A stretch of DNA of 64,000 bases from Klenkia soli (GTDB lineage Bacteria; Actinomycetota; Actinomycetes; Mycobacteriales; Geodermatophilaceae). The notes below the pieces were generated by a model, which was not told where the DNA came from, did no database searches, and saw only the letters and a list, made by a program, of their open reading frames with translations. The DNA is taken from contig NZ_FNIR01000002.1 of assembly GCF_900103975.1 (NCBI RefSeq), positions 186,001 to 250,000 of the forward strand, given 5' to 3'. The translations under genes were made by a program, and so were the position numbers. Shown in pieces: positions 52,035 to 60,822 of this stretch. The stretch's first letter is position 1; each line of letters begins with the position of its first letter.

Positions 52035-52948
52035 GAGAACTCCCCCCGGGGCCGGCTGACGCCGCCGGCGCGGAACAGCGAACTGGGCAGCGGGTGCTCG
52101 ACGGCCCGCTCGGTGGCGGCGGCCGCGACGAGCACGGCGTCCAGGTCGATGCCGGTCTCGACCCCCGAGTCGGTGAGCCAGTAGACGAGCTCCTCGGTGG
52201 CGATGTTGCCGCTGGCGCCCGGGGCGAACGGGCAGCCGCCCAGCCCGCCGACGGAGGCGTCGAGCTGGGTGACCCCGGCCTGGACGGCGGCCAGCGCGTT
52301 GGCCTGGCCGGTGCCGCGGGTGTCGTGGAAGTGCGCGCCGAGCGGCAGCCCGGGGGCCGCCGCGGCCACGGCGTCGAGCAGGTCGACCGTGCGGCGCGGG
52401 GTGACCGTGCCGATCGTGTCGCCCAGGCAGAGCTGGTCGGCGCCCTGCGCGACGGCGGACCGGACGACGTCCAGCACCCGGGACGGATCGGTCCGTCCGT
52501 CGAACGGGCAGTCCCACGCGGTCGCGATGATGACCTCGAGCGTGCCGCCGGCGGCGTGCGAGACCTCGGCGATGGCGCCGATGGCCTCGGCGGCCTCGGC
52601 GGTGGGTCGGCCGGCGTTGGCCCGGGAGTGCGAGTCGGCGGCGCTGACCACGTACTCCAGGTGCGGGATGCCGGCGTCGACCGCCCGCTGCGCGCCGCGC
52701 AGGTTGGCGACCAGCGCCGAGAAGTGCACGCCGTCGAAGCGGTGCAGCTGCGCGGCGAGCTGGTCGGCGTCGGCCAGCGCGGGCACGGCCTTCGGCGAGA
52801 CGAACGAGGTCACCTCGATCCGACCCACGCCGGTGGCGACCAGCGCCTCGAGCATCTCCAGCTTGGCCGCCAGCGGTACCGGCTCCTCCAGCTGGAGCCC
52901 GTCGCGCATGCCGACCTCGCGGACGTCGACCCGGTCGGGCAGCTCCAC
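52031..52948 (-). CDS. Hydroxymethylglutaryl-CoA lyase-like protein
   Basis: A 305-residue DRE-TIM metallolyase: VREVGMRDGLQLEEP (Arg/Asp metal and substrate site), EVTSFVSPKAVPALADAD, ATAWDCPFDGR, GAHFHDTRGTG (metal histidines) and VGGLGGCPFAPGASGNIATEEL with the mobile catalytic cysteine. It cleaves a 3-hydroxy-3-methylacyl-CoA to acetyl-CoA and a ketoacid or ketone. Paired with a CoA-transferase, it may act on a pathway-specific substrate rather than HMG-CoA. GTG start abuts the CaiB stop. Confidence 0.9.
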   Translation of the reverse strand: MELPDRVDVREVGMRDGLQLEEPVPLAAKLEMLEALVATGVGRIEVTSFVSPKAVPALADADQLAAQLHRFDGVHFSALVANLRGAQRAVDAGIPHLEYVVSAADSHSRANAGRPTAEAAEAIGAIAEVSHAAGGTLEVIIATAWDCPFDGRTDPSRVLDVVRSAVAQGADQLCLGDTIGTVTPRRTVDLLDAVAAAAPGLPLGAHFHDTRGTGQANALAAVQAGVTQLDASVGGLGGCPFAPGASGNIATEELVYWLTDSGVETGIDLDAVLVAAAATERAVEHPLPSSLFRAGGVSRPRGEFS

Positions 52949-54151
52949 TCAGACCACCCCCTGCTCGGCGAGCTCGGTCAGGTCGTCGGCGGTGAGCCCG
53001 AGCAGCTCGCCGTAGACCTCGGCGTTGTGCGTGCCCGGCCGCGGCGGGCCGGCCCAGCGGACCGACCCGGGCGTGGCCGACAGCTGCGGGGTGACCCCGG
53101 GGCCCAGGACGTCGGCGCCGACGCCCAGGTCGTGGTGGGGCACCAGCATGTCGCGGGCCAGGAACTGCTCGTCGGTGACGACCTCGGCGACGGTGGCCAC
53201 CGGACCGACGACGACGCCGGCCGCGCTGCAGCGGGCGACGACGTCCTCGGGCGGGAGCGCCTTGGCCCAGGCACCGATCAGCGCGTCGAGCTCGTCCTGG
53301 TGCTTCGCCCGGGCGGTGTGCGTGGCGTAGCGCTCGTCGTCGGCCAGCTCGGGCCGGTCCATCGCCCCGCACAGCCGGCGGAACAGGGTGTCCTGGTTGG
53401 CCGCGATGATCACGAAGGTGCCGTCTGCGGTCTCGTAGCTGTTGGACGGCGCGATGGCGTCCAGCCGGGTGCCGCTGGGCTGCCGGACCAGCCCGGCGCG
53501 GGAGTAGTCGGGGACCATCGACTCGGTCACCGCCAGGCAGGAGTCGGTGAGCGCGGCGTCCACCACCTGGCCCTGCCCCGTGCGGGCGCGGGCGACCAGC
53601 GCGGTGAGGATGCCCTGGCAGGCGAACATGCCGGCCAGCGAGTCGCCGATCGACAGCGCCATGCGCACCGGGGCCTGGCCGGGGAAGCCGGTGACGAAGC
53701 GCAGCCCGGCGCGGGCCTCGGCCACGCTGGCGTAGCCGGGCTGCGCGGCCAGCGGACCGGTCTGCCCGTAGCCGGACACCCGGGCCAGCACCAGCCCGGG
53801 GTTCACGTCGGACAGCACGTCGTAACCCAGGCCCCAGCGCTCGAGGGTGCCCGGGCGGAAGCTCTCCACGACGACGTCGGCGCCCGCGACCAGCTGCAGG
53901 AACATCTCCTGGCCGCGCGGTTGCCGCAGGTCCAGGGTCACGCAGCGCTTGTTGCGGGCGTGCACGGTCCAGAAGAACCCGCGGCCGGCCTCGTGCGCCT
54001 GGCCCCAGGTGCGCAGCGGGTCGGGTCGGTCGGGTGCCTCGATCTTGACGACGTCGGCGCCCTGGTCACCCAGCAGCCGGCCGGCGAAGGGGCCGGCGAT
54101 CAGCGTGCCGATCTCCAGCACCCGCAGGCCCTCGAGCGCTCCGGTGGACAT
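52949..54151 (-). CDS. CaiB/BaiF-type CoA-transferase (class III)
   Basis: A 400-residue class III CoA-transferase: LRVLEIGTLIAGPFAGRLLGDQGADVVKIEAPDRPDPLR at the N-terminus, then NKRCVTLDLRQPRG, VVVESFRPGTLERWGLGYD and SGYGQTGPLAAQPGY. It moves CoA onto a carboxylic acid, forming the thioester for the downstream lyase. ATG 54151 with GTGAGGAG. Leads the CoA-transferase/lyase/FMN-reductase operon and follows two operator copies 21 bp apart. Confidence 0.92.
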   Translation of the reverse strand: MSTGALEGLRVLEIGTLIAGPFAGRLLGDQGADVVKIEAPDRPDPLRTWGQAHEAGRGFFWTVHARNKRCVTLDLRQPRGQEMFLQLVAGADVVVESFRPGTLERWGLGYDVLSDVNPGLVLARVSGYGQTGPLAAQPGYASVAEARAGLRFVTGFPGQAPVRMALSIGDSLAGMFACQGILTALVARARTGQGQVVDAALTDSCLAVTESMVPDYSRAGLVRQPSGTRLDAIAPSNSYETADGTFVIIAANQDTLFRRLCGAMDRPELADDERYATHTARAKHQDELDALIGAWAKALPPEDVVARCSAAGVVVGPVATVAEVVTDEQFLARDMLVPHHDLGVGADVLGPGVTPQLSATPGSVRWAGPPRPGTHNAEVYGELLGLTADDLTELAEQGVV

Positions 54152-54214
54152 GTGGGCTCCTCACGTCGACGTGCGGGGTCTGCGGCCGACGGTAAGCCGG
54201 TCGTGCACGACCGA

Positions 54215-54251
54215 CCATCCGTCCCCGGCGGACCTCCATCCGCCCAGCGCA
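54215..54251 (-). promoter_or_regulatory. Shared catabolic operator, CoA-transferase operon copy
   Basis: CCATCCG occurs at 54215-54221 and again at 54236-54242, 21 bp apart, the spacing of tandem AraC-type half-sites. The second copy extends into CATCCGCCCAGCGCA (54237-54251), the motif shared with the LLM gene, 86 bp before the ATG. Confidence 0.6.
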
Positions 54252-54345
54252 GGAGTCCCCGGACCCTCTGGACCCCACATGCATTGCGCCCTACCTTTCG
54301 TCTCGACGCCGGGCACCGCAGCCCGGCGAAGACGACGGGAGAACC

Positions 54346-54867
54346 ATGTCCGACATCGTCGAGACGCAGTCGCGGATCGCCGACCGCACCCTGACCGCGG
54401 TGGAGGAGCTGCTCCGCTCGATCCCCGACGGCGACCTGCACGTGGCCGACCCGGGCGGCGGCTGGACCGGCGCCACGGTGGTCAGCCACATGACCCTGGC
54501 CGGGCTGCTGTGGGTGGCCGACATCGCGCGCCTGCAGGCCGACCCCGACCTGGACTTCTTCTACCGGGAGGAGATCGGCCACGACACCATCGGCGCGATC
54601 CCGCCCACCGCCGCCGAGGCCGCGGACAAGATCGCCTCGCTGCGCCGCACGATGGTCTCGACGATGCCCAACCACACGCCCGAGATCCTCGAGCGGTCGG
54701 TGGAGATCACCACCCTGGGCCGCATGACCGTCGCCGAGTGGTTGCCGATCATCGTGGGCCACGTCGTGCACCACCGCGACCAGCTGCACGCCGTCCTCAA
54801 GTCGCGGGGCAAGCTGCCCGAGCGCTATGAGGTGCCGGAGGGGTACACCGGCGAGGACGCCGCGTGA
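54346..54867 (+). CDS. DinB-like protein
   Basis: A 173-residue four-helix-bundle protein of the DinB / mycothiol-dependent-isomerase superfamily. Putative metal-binding histidines are in VVSHMTLAG and GHVVHHRDQLH. Members include thiol-dependent isomerases and transferases; mycothiol use would suit an actinobacterium. Its 4-nt overlap with the following dehydrogenase suggests the two act together, possibly detoxifying an aldehyde or epoxide intermediate. ATG with GGGAGAA upstream. Confidence 0.75.
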   Translation: MSDIVETQSRIADRTLTAVEELLRSIPDGDLHVADPGGGWTGATVVSHMTLAGLLWVADIARLQADPDLDFFYREEIGHDTIGAIPPTAAEAADKIASLRRTMVSTMPNHTPEILERSVEITTLGRMTVAEWLPIIVGHVVHHRDQLHAVLKSRGKLPERYEVPEGYTGEDAA

Positions 54868-55883
54868 AGGCCGTCGTCCTCACCGGGGTCGGGCAGGTCG
54901 AGGTCCAGGAGCGCCCGGACCCCACCGCCGACCCGCTGCACGTGGTCGTGCACGTCGACGTCGCCTCGCTCTGCGGCACCGACGCGCACCAGTACGAGGG
55001 CCGCATCGACTCGCCGTTCCCGCGGGTGCCCGGCCACGACTTCGCCGGCACCGTCGTCTCGGTCGGCTCGGGTGTCGACGAGTCGCTGGTCGGCCGACAG
55101 TTCGCGGTCAAGCCCTCGCTGCCCTGCGGCACCTGCGCCGCGTGCGTCGACGGGCCCTCGCTGGACTGCCCGAACAAGAAGCTCATCGGGCTGTGGAGCG
55201 ACGGCTGCTTCGCCGAGCTGGTCGCCGTCCCGCGGGTGAACCTGGTGCCGATCCCCGACGGCGTGCCGATCTGGGGCGCGGCGCTGCTGGAGCCCTTCGC
55301 CGTCGCGCTGAACTGCATCGACCGGCTGCAGATCAAGCTGGGCGACTCGGTGCTGGTGCTCGGCCAGGGGCCGATCGGGCTGGCCGTGGCCCGGTTCGCC
55401 GCGCTGAGCGGTGCCGGCCGGCTGACCGTCACCGACGTCCGCGAGGAGGTCTTCGAGGTGTCGCGGGCGTTCGGGGCGACCGACTGCCTGGACAGCCGCA
55501 CCGACGGCCTGGTCGAGACCATCCGCGAGATGCACCGCGGCGTCGGGCCGGACATCGTCGTCGAGACCTCGGGCGCACCCGCGGCGTCGTCCTCGGTGAT
55601 CGACCTGGTGCGCAAGGAGGGCAAGGCGTCGTTCATCGGCTACGCCAACGACCTGCCGGGCATCCCCGTCGTCCCGATGATGCTCAAGACCGCCACGGTC
55701 TTCGGCATCGGCGGCAACGGCGGGCGCGGGCAGTACGAGCGCTCGCTGGAGCTGATCCGGGCCGGCCGGGTGGACCTCTCGCCGCTGGTCACGCACCGGT
55801 TCTCCCTGGACGACGCCCCGGAGGCCTTCGAGGTCGCGTCGACCAAGCGGGACGGCGCCATCAAGGTGCTGCTGGAGCCCTGA
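54864..55883 (+). CDS. Zinc-dependent alcohol dehydrogenase (catabolic cluster)
   Basis: A 339-residue medium-chain dehydrogenase: SLCGTDAHQYEGRID and PGHDFAG (catalytic zinc), CGTCAACVDGPSLDC (structural zinc), VLGQGPIGLAVARFAALSGA (cofactor). It resembles threonine/sorbitol-dehydrogenase relatives. GTG start overlapping the DinB stop. It could supply the aldehyde oxidised by the ALDH at 47.9 kb; direction and substrate are unknown. Confidence 0.88.
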   Translation: MKAVVLTGVGQVEVQERPDPTADPLHVVVHVDVASLCGTDAHQYEGRIDSPFPRVPGHDFAGTVVSVGSGVDESLVGRQFAVKPSLPCGTCAACVDGPSLDCPNKKLIGLWSDGCFAELVAVPRVNLVPIPDGVPIWGAALLEPFAVALNCIDRLQIKLGDSVLVLGQGPIGLAVARFAALSGAGRLTVTDVREEVFEVSRAFGATDCLDSRTDGLVETIREMHRGVGPDIVVETSGAPAASSSVIDLVRKEGKASFIGYANDLPGIPVVPMMLKTATVFGIGGNGGRGQYERSLELIRAGRVDLSPLVTHRFSLDDAPEAFEVASTKRDGAIKVLLEP

Positions 55884-55923
55884 GGCCTGGTCCGGGGCGG
55901 GGTGCGCTGTCATCATCGGCGAT

Positions 55924-56892
55924 GTGCGCCCACCCGCCCCGGACCAGCAGGTGCTGACCTGCGGTGCGGCCGGGCCCGAGGCCTTCGAGCAGTGGCGGGC
56001 GCTGATCAGCGACACCTTCGTGCCGCTCACCGCGACCCCGACCACCGACCGGCCCTTCCGCGGCGAGCTGCGCGTCGTCACCCACCCGGCGGTGCAGCTC
56101 ACCGAGGTGCGGGCGCAGGGCCAGCACGTGGCGCGCACCCGGCAGCTCATCGCCGGCAGCTGCGAGGACTACCTGCTGGCCAGCATCCAGCTCGGTGGCC
56201 GGGGCCGGGTCGAGCAGGACGGGCGCACCGCCGTCCTCACCCCGGGCGCGATGACCTTCTACGACAGCACCCGGCCCTACGTGCTCCACTTCGACGACGC
56301 GTTCGAGCAGCTGGTGGTCCAGCTGCCCCGGCGTCCGCTGCTGGCCGCGGCGGGCATCCCCGACGACGGCGTGCACCTCACCGCCGTCGCCCTCGAGGCC
56401 GGCGGTCCGGGGTCGGTGCTGGCCGGGTTCTTCTCCTCGCTCGCCCTGGTGCACGACCGTGACCCGGTCGGGGCCGCCCAGCTCAGCGCGCACGCGCCGG
56501 GGCTGCTGGCCTCGGCCCTGCGGCTGGCGGCCGGCCAGGGGGCCGGGCCCGAGGACGCCGGGCTGGAGCGGGAGCGGGTGCTCGCCCACCTGCGCCGGCA
56601 CGCCGCCGACCCGCACCTGGACGCCGACACCGTGGCCGCGGCCTGCCACCTCTCGCGGCGCGCGCTGTTCCGGCTGTTCGAGGGGCACGAGTCGTGGGCG
56701 TCGGCGCTGCGGCGGATCCGGGTGGAGCGGGCGGCCGGGCTGCTGCTGACCCAGCCGCGTCGCCCGGTCGCCGCGATCGGCACGGCGTGCGGGTTCGCCG
56801 GCGAGGCCCAGTTCCACCGGGCGTTCCGGCAGGTCGTGGGGTGCACCCCCGCCGAGCACCGGGGCCGTGGAGGTGGCACGCAGCGTCGGTGA
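55924..56892 (+). CDS. AraC-family transcriptional regulator 1
   Basis: A 322-residue activator. The N-terminal ligand-binding part resembles the AraC-binding-like domain (LLASIQLGGRGRVEQDGRTAVLTPGAMTFYDSTRPY). The C-terminal double HTH is DADTVAAACHLSRRALFRLFEGHE and RRPVAAIGTACGFAGEAQFHRAFRQVVGCTPAEHR. It sits directly ahead of the nitrilase and is one of two candidates for recognising the shared operator. GTG start. Confidence 0.9.
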   Translation: MRPPAPDQQVLTCGAAGPEAFEQWRALISDTFVPLTATPTTDRPFRGELRVVTHPAVQLTEVRAQGQHVARTRQLIAGSCEDYLLASIQLGGRGRVEQDGRTAVLTPGAMTFYDSTRPYVLHFDDAFEQLVVQLPRRPLLAAAGIPDDGVHLTAVALEAGGPGSVLAGFFSSLALVHDRDPVGAAQLSAHAPGLLASALRLAAGQGAGPEDAGLERERVLAHLRRHAADPHLDADTVAAACHLSRRALFRLFEGHESWASALRRIRVERAAGLLLTQPRRPVAAIGTACGFAGEAQFHRAFRQVVGCTPAEHRGRGGGTQRR

Positions 56893-56965
56893 GCTGGCAC
56901 CCAGGGTCAGCCGGCGCGGCGCAGGGTGGGGCGCACCGCACCGCCGTCCCGAGGGAGCACCGCAC

Positions 56966-57949
56966 ATGACCGCACGTGTCGTCCGCGCCGCCGCCGTCCA
57001 GGCCGAGCCGAGGTGGCTGGACCTCGACGCCGGCGTCACCGCCCTGATCGAGCACGTCGCCGAGGCCGCGCGCAACGGCGCGCAGCTCGTGGCGTTCCCC
57101 GAGACGTTCATCCCGGGCTACCCGTGGTGGATCTGGCTGGACTCCCCGGCCTGGGGCATGCAGTTCGTCGCCCGGTACGCGGAGAACTCGATGACCCGCG
57201 ACGGCGCCGAGATGGCCCGCATCGCCGCCGCGGCGAAGAAGCACGGCGTGCACGTGGTGTTCGGGTTCAGCGAGCGGGCCGGCGGCAGCCTCTACATGTC
57301 GCAGGCCTTCATCGACGACACCGGTGAGGTCATCTCGGTGCGCCGCAAGCTCAAGCCCACCTCGGTCGAGCGCGCGGTGTTCGGCGAGGGCGACGGCAGC
57401 GACATCCAGGTGCACGACACCGCGCTGGGCAAGATCGGCGCGCTGAACTGCTGGGAGCACTTCCAGCCGCTGACCAAGTACGCCATGTACTCCCTCGGCG
57501 AGCAGATCCACGTGGGCTCGTGGCCCAGCTTCTCGGTCTACCGGGGCGCCGCCCACGCCCTCGGTGCCGCGGTGAACAACGCCGCGAGCCTCACCTACGC
57601 CGTCGAGGGCCAGGCCTTCGTGCTGGCGCCGTGCGCGGTGGTGGGCCAGGCCGGGCACGACCTGTTCTGCGACACCGACGTGAAGAAGCAGCTGCTGCTG
57701 CAGGGCGGCGGGTTCACCCAGATCTACGGCCCCGAGGGCAGCGTGCTGGCGGAGCCGCTGGAGGAGCACGAGGAGGGCATCCTCTACGCCGACCTGGACT
57801 TCTCGCTCATCGCGATCGCCAAGTCCGCCGCCGACCCGGTGGGCCACTACTCCCGCCCGGACGTCGTCCGGCTGCTGCTCAACCGGCAGCCCTCGCCGGT
57901 CGTGGTCGACCGCGCGCCGCTGGCCCAGCTGGAGGAGGTCGAGGCGTGA
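56966..57949 (+). CDS. Nitrilase
   Basis: A 327-residue carbon-nitrogen hydrolase with the catalytic triad Glu46 (AFPETFIPGYPWW), Lys128 (RRKLKPTSVER) and Cys162 (ALNCWEHFQPL). The PGYPWW and CWEH contexts are those of true nitrilases, which turn nitriles into acids and ammonia, rather than amidases. ATG 56966 with GAGGGAG upstream. Followed with a 4-nt overlap by a PNPOx-like gene, and preceded by an AraC gene. No aldoxime dehydratase is seen beside it. Confidence 0.9.
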   Translation: MTARVVRAAAVQAEPRWLDLDAGVTALIEHVAEAARNGAQLVAFPETFIPGYPWWIWLDSPAWGMQFVARYAENSMTRDGAEMARIAAAAKKHGVHVVFGFSERAGGSLYMSQAFIDDTGEVISVRRKLKPTSVERAVFGEGDGSDIQVHDTALGKIGALNCWEHFQPLTKYAMYSLGEQIHVGSWPSFSVYRGAAHALGAAVNNAASLTYAVEGQAFVLAPCAVVGQAGHDLFCDTDVKKQLLLQGGGFTQIYGPEGSVLAEPLEEHEEGILYADLDFSLIAIAKSAADPVGHYSRPDVVRLLLNRQPSPVVVDRAPLAQLEEVEA

Positions 57950-58620
57950 GCACCCCGGAGAAGGACGCGTTCTACACCCCGGCGCACCGGCGGGCCCAGG
58001 ACCGCTTCGACGCCCAGCCGCTGGCCGACCGGGTGGTCGACGCGATCGTCAAGGACGAGATCGACGACTTCTACGGCGCCTTCATCAGCTCCCGGGACTT
58101 CTTCTTCCTGGCCACCGTCGACGCCGAGGGCCGACCGACCGTCTCCTACAAGGGCGGCGCGCCGGGGGTGGTCGCCGTGGTCGACCCGACGACGATCGCC
58201 TTCCCGCACTTCGACGGCAACGGCATGTTCCTGTCGGTGGGCAACGCCGAGGACACCGGGAAGATCGGGCTGCTGTTCATCGACCTGGAGACGCCCAACC
58301 GGATCCGGCTGCAGGCCGACGTCGAGCGGGTCACCGACGACCCGGTGCTGCTGGCCCGCTGGCCCGGGGCCTCGCTGGTGACGGTGGCGAAGGTCGAGAC
58401 GGTGTTCCACAACTGCGGCCGGTACATCCACAAGCACCAGCGGGTCGAGGACTCCCGGTACGTGCCCGACGCCGACGGGTCGCAGCCCGTGCCGGCGTGG
58501 AAGCGGATCGACGTGGTGCAGGACGTGCTCACCGACGCCGACCGCGCCCGGACGACGGCGGAGGGCGGCACCATCACCTTCGAGGACTACGTCGGCAAGC
58601 TCCTGGCGGGCACCTCGTAA
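57946..58620 (+). CDS. Pyridoxamine 5'-phosphate oxidase-family flavoprotein
   Basis: A 224-residue split-barrel protein: SSRDFFFLATVDAEGRPTVSYKGGAPGVVAVVD, then FPHFDGNGMFLSVGNAEDTGKIGLLFIDLETPNRIRLQADV. Such proteins bind FMN or F420 and often act as small reductases; true pyridoxamine oxidase is unlikely at this length and pattern. The GTG overlaps the nitrilase stop, so the two form an operon. Its stop is 26 bp before the right-hand palindromic element. Confidence 0.85.
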   Translation: MSTPEKDAFYTPAHRRAQDRFDAQPLADRVVDAIVKDEIDDFYGAFISSRDFFFLATVDAEGRPTVSYKGGAPGVVAVVDPTTIAFPHFDGNGMFLSVGNAEDTGKIGLLFIDLETPNRIRLQADVERVTDDPVLLARWPGASLVTVAKVETVFHNCGRYIHKHQRVEDSRYVPDADGSQPVPAWKRIDVVQDVLTDADRARTTAEGGTITFEDYVGKLLAGTS

Positions 58621-58645
58621 CCCGCCCCCCTACCCCCCCGCCGAC

Positions 58646-58712
58646 CCCGGCATGGGAGCCCATGCACCCACTCACGAGCCCCGTGGGTAGGTGCATGGGC
58701 TCCCATGCCGGG
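58646..58712. repeat. Long palindromic element, right copy
   Basis: Perfect 23-bp arms (58646-58668 and 58690-58712) around a 21-nt centre containing a further CCCAC/GTGGG pairing. The arm core is the same as at 46030-46094, and similarity continues into GGGTGG on the right. It lies between two convergent genes, so it may double as a terminator. Confidence 0.85.
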
Positions 58713-58725
58713 TGGCTCGAGGCCG

Positions 58726-59640
58726 CTACCCCGAGACGCGCTTGTAGGGGTCGCTCGGGGCGGCACCCGCGGCCACGATGCGGCCCGACCAGTCGTCCAG
58801 CTGACGGGTGAGCGCCTCGACGTCGTCGCCGATCGGTGCCAGCACCCGGGCCATCGCCTCGTCGGTGACCTGCTCGATGCGGTCGCGCTCGGCCCGGCCG
58901 GTCGCGGTGAGCTCGCCGTCGGCCAGCCAGCCGCGCTCGCGCAGGTCGGCGTCGGCGGCGTCCATGATCTCGGGTGCCCAGCCGCGGGTGCCGGCGTAGG
59001 CCCGCCGCTCCCAGCCGATCCAGTACTCGGTCACCAGGTTCATCTGGACGCCGGTCAGCCCGGCGGCGACGTTGGCCGCCTGGTGGGTGTCACCCCGGTA
59101 CTCCCGCAGGATGTTCAGCGCGTGCCACAGCTGCCCCCACGGGTCGCTCGGCCACTCCAGCGACGCCAGCCCGGCCACGAGCGGGCGGCCGGCGACGTCG
59201 GCGACGGCCACGTCGGTGGCCCGGCGCAGCTGCGCGACCGCGGTCTCGACCTCACCGGTGGGGACGTCGCCCAGGATCTCGTGCAGCGACTCCACCGCGC
59301 CCCGCTCGCGGGCGGCCAGCACGTCGGCGCGCGAGGCGATCCCGCGGGCCTGGTCGTACAGCTGGGCTACCAGGCCGGGCTCGAACACCCCGAACGCGGC
59401 GACGACGACCGGCGCGGTCGGCTCGCCCATCGGCGCGGTGCGGCCCCACACGTAGCCGGTCAGGAACTCCAGGCCCAGCGCCTCCATGGCCGCGTAGGCG
59501 GGCATGCCCCAGAAGCCGATGGTGGCCAGCGGCTCGGCGGCGTCGCGCAGCGACCGCGCGGCGCCGGCCGGGATGCGCGGTGCCGGGCGGCCGGCGGAGG
59601 GCTCGGCGAGGAAGGCGGCCGACAGTTCGTCGTAGTCCAC
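58726..59640 (-). CDS. SCO6745-family protein
   Basis: A 304-residue, mostly helical soluble protein. Segments such as TIGFWGMPAYAAMEALGLEFLTGYVWGRTAPMGEP, VVVAAFGVFEPGLVAQLYDQARG and LRREYRG-like LNILREYRGDTHQAANVAAGL match what I know of the actinobacterial SCO6745 family, which has no assigned biochemical role. The GTG at 59640 is used. It follows the second AraC gene by 17 bp on the same strand, so co-expression is likely. Confidence 0.75.
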   Translation of the reverse strand: MDYDELSAAFLAEPSAGRPAPRIPAGAARSLRDAAEPLATIGFWGMPAYAAMEALGLEFLTGYVWGRTAPMGEPTAPVVVAAFGVFEPGLVAQLYDQARGIASRADVLAARERGAVESLHEILGDVPTGEVETAVAQLRRATDVAVADVAGRPLVAGLASLEWPSDPWGQLWHALNILREYRGDTHQAANVAAGLTGVQMNLVTEYWIGWERRAYAGTRGWAPEIMDAADADLRERGWLADGELTATGRAERDRIEQVTDEAMARVLAPIGDDVEALTRQLDDWSGRIVAAGAAPSDPYKRVSG

Positions 59641-59657
59641 GGTGGGTGTCTCCCGGG

Positions 59658-60629
59658 TCAGTGGCGCAGGGTGGCGGACGGGAGCTCGCCGAAGCGGTCC
59701 CGGTACTGCTGGGCGAAGCGGCTCTGGTGGAAGAAGCCCCAGCGCATGGCGACGTCGGTGACCCGCACCGTGCTCGGGTCGGCGTGCACCAGCTCGGCGC
59801 GCACGCGGTCCAGCCGCACCCGGCGCAGGTAGCTCATCGGCGACTCGCCGTACTGCTGCTGGAAGGCCGCGTGCAGGGTGCGCACGCTCATGCACCCCAC
59901 CCGGGCCAGCTGCTGCGGGGTGAGCGCCTGGTCGGCGTGCTCCTCGAGGTAGGCGACCACCGGCGCCAGCCGGCCGTGCTCCAGGGCCTTGGCCGGTGCG
60001 GCGAGGGCGTCGGAGAACTGGTGCCGCCCGGCGTGCAGCAGCTGGGTCATCACGAATGCCTCGAGCTGCTCGCGGGCCAAGGGCATCTCGGCCAGCCCGC
60101 CGGGCCGGTCGAGCTCACGGGCCAGGAACTCCACCGAGTTCAGCAGCGACTGCCCGGCCGGGGCGGTGAGGTCCAGGCCGAAGTCGAAGTCCAGCACCTC
60201 GGCCACCGACCGCCCGACCAGGTCGCCGAGGTGGGACTCGAGGCTGGCCCGCGGGATCTTGAGGATCAGCTGCTCGGCGTCGGGGGTCCAGCGGACGGTG
60301 TTGCGCTGCCGCGGGTTCAGCACCGCGCCCGACACCCGGGCCAGCGTGCGGGTGCGGGCGCCGTCGGAGCGGTCGGCGTCGGTGCTGCCCGCGGTGGTGA
60401 GGTTGACGTGGTAGCAGTCCTCGGTCGGCGGCATGACCAGCTCGGTCTGCGCCCCGTAGGTCAGGTAGCCGAGGGTGAAGTTCCGGTCCGTGACGGCGTT
60501 GAGCCGCATGTCCACCTGGTCGGCGGGGGCGCTGAGGTCGTGCTGGAGGTAGACGCGGGTGACGGCGTCCTGGGCCTCCTCGAGGCTGTGGGTGCCCACC
60601 ACGGGGAACCGCGACAGCGGCTCGCTCAC
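59658..60629 (-). CDS. AraC-family transcriptional regulator 2
   Basis: A 323-residue regulator. The N-terminal effector domain includes FTLGYLTYGAQTELVMPPTEDCYHVNLTTAGS. The C-terminal double HTH is TPQQLARVGCMSVRTLHAAFQQQYGESPMSYLRRVRLDRVRAEL and TVRVTDVAMRWGFFHQSRFAQQYRDRFGELPS. GTG 60629 is preferred over 60635 because GGAGGG then lies about 9 nt upstream. It is divergent from the transketolase-like gene, and the shared operator lies between them. Confidence 0.9.
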   Translation of the reverse strand: MSEPLSRFPVVGTHSLEEAQDAVTRVYLQHDLSAPADQVDMRLNAVTDRNFTLGYLTYGAQTELVMPPTEDCYHVNLTTAGSTDADRSDGARTRTLARVSGAVLNPRQRNTVRWTPDAEQLILKIPRASLESHLGDLVGRSVAEVLDFDFGLDLTAPAGQSLLNSVEFLARELDRPGGLAEMPLAREQLEAFVMTQLLHAGRHQFSDALAAPAKALEHGRLAPVVAYLEEHADQALTPQQLARVGCMSVRTLHAAFQQQYGESPMSYLRRVRLDRVRAELVHADPSTVRVTDVAMRWGFFHQSRFAQQYRDRFGELPSATLRH

Positions 60630-60739
60630 GGACACCCTCCGCCCCGGACCTCGTCGTCTCGCATGTGGCGCGGGCCACAGCTCGACCCGCAACCTAGGTG
60701 GGGCACGACCGGGTTGCCAACCGTTGCGTGCGAACGGGT

Positions 60740-60753
60740 ATCCGCTGAGCGCA
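60740..60753 (+). promoter_or_regulatory. Shared catabolic operator, transketolase-like gene copy
   Basis: ATCCGCTGAGCGCA, 70 bp before the transketolase-like ATG and 111 bp from the AraC-2 start. Its first ten bases equal the site before the aldehyde dehydrogenase; the ALDH copy has two extra bases before CGCA. GTGCGGATCGG follows nearby as an inverted half-site. Confidence 0.5.
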
Positions 60754-60822
60754 GCGCCGTGCGGATCGGTCGCTGCGGTCAACGGCTGGCCGCCCCGCCA
60801 CCGGTCGGCCACCCTGGTGGGC

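Noticed and set aside
58726-58812. CRISPR-like or mobile-element end at the right palindrome
   Set aside because: Only a single inverted repeat is present, with no spaced direct repeats, no transposase and no target-site duplication that I can see.
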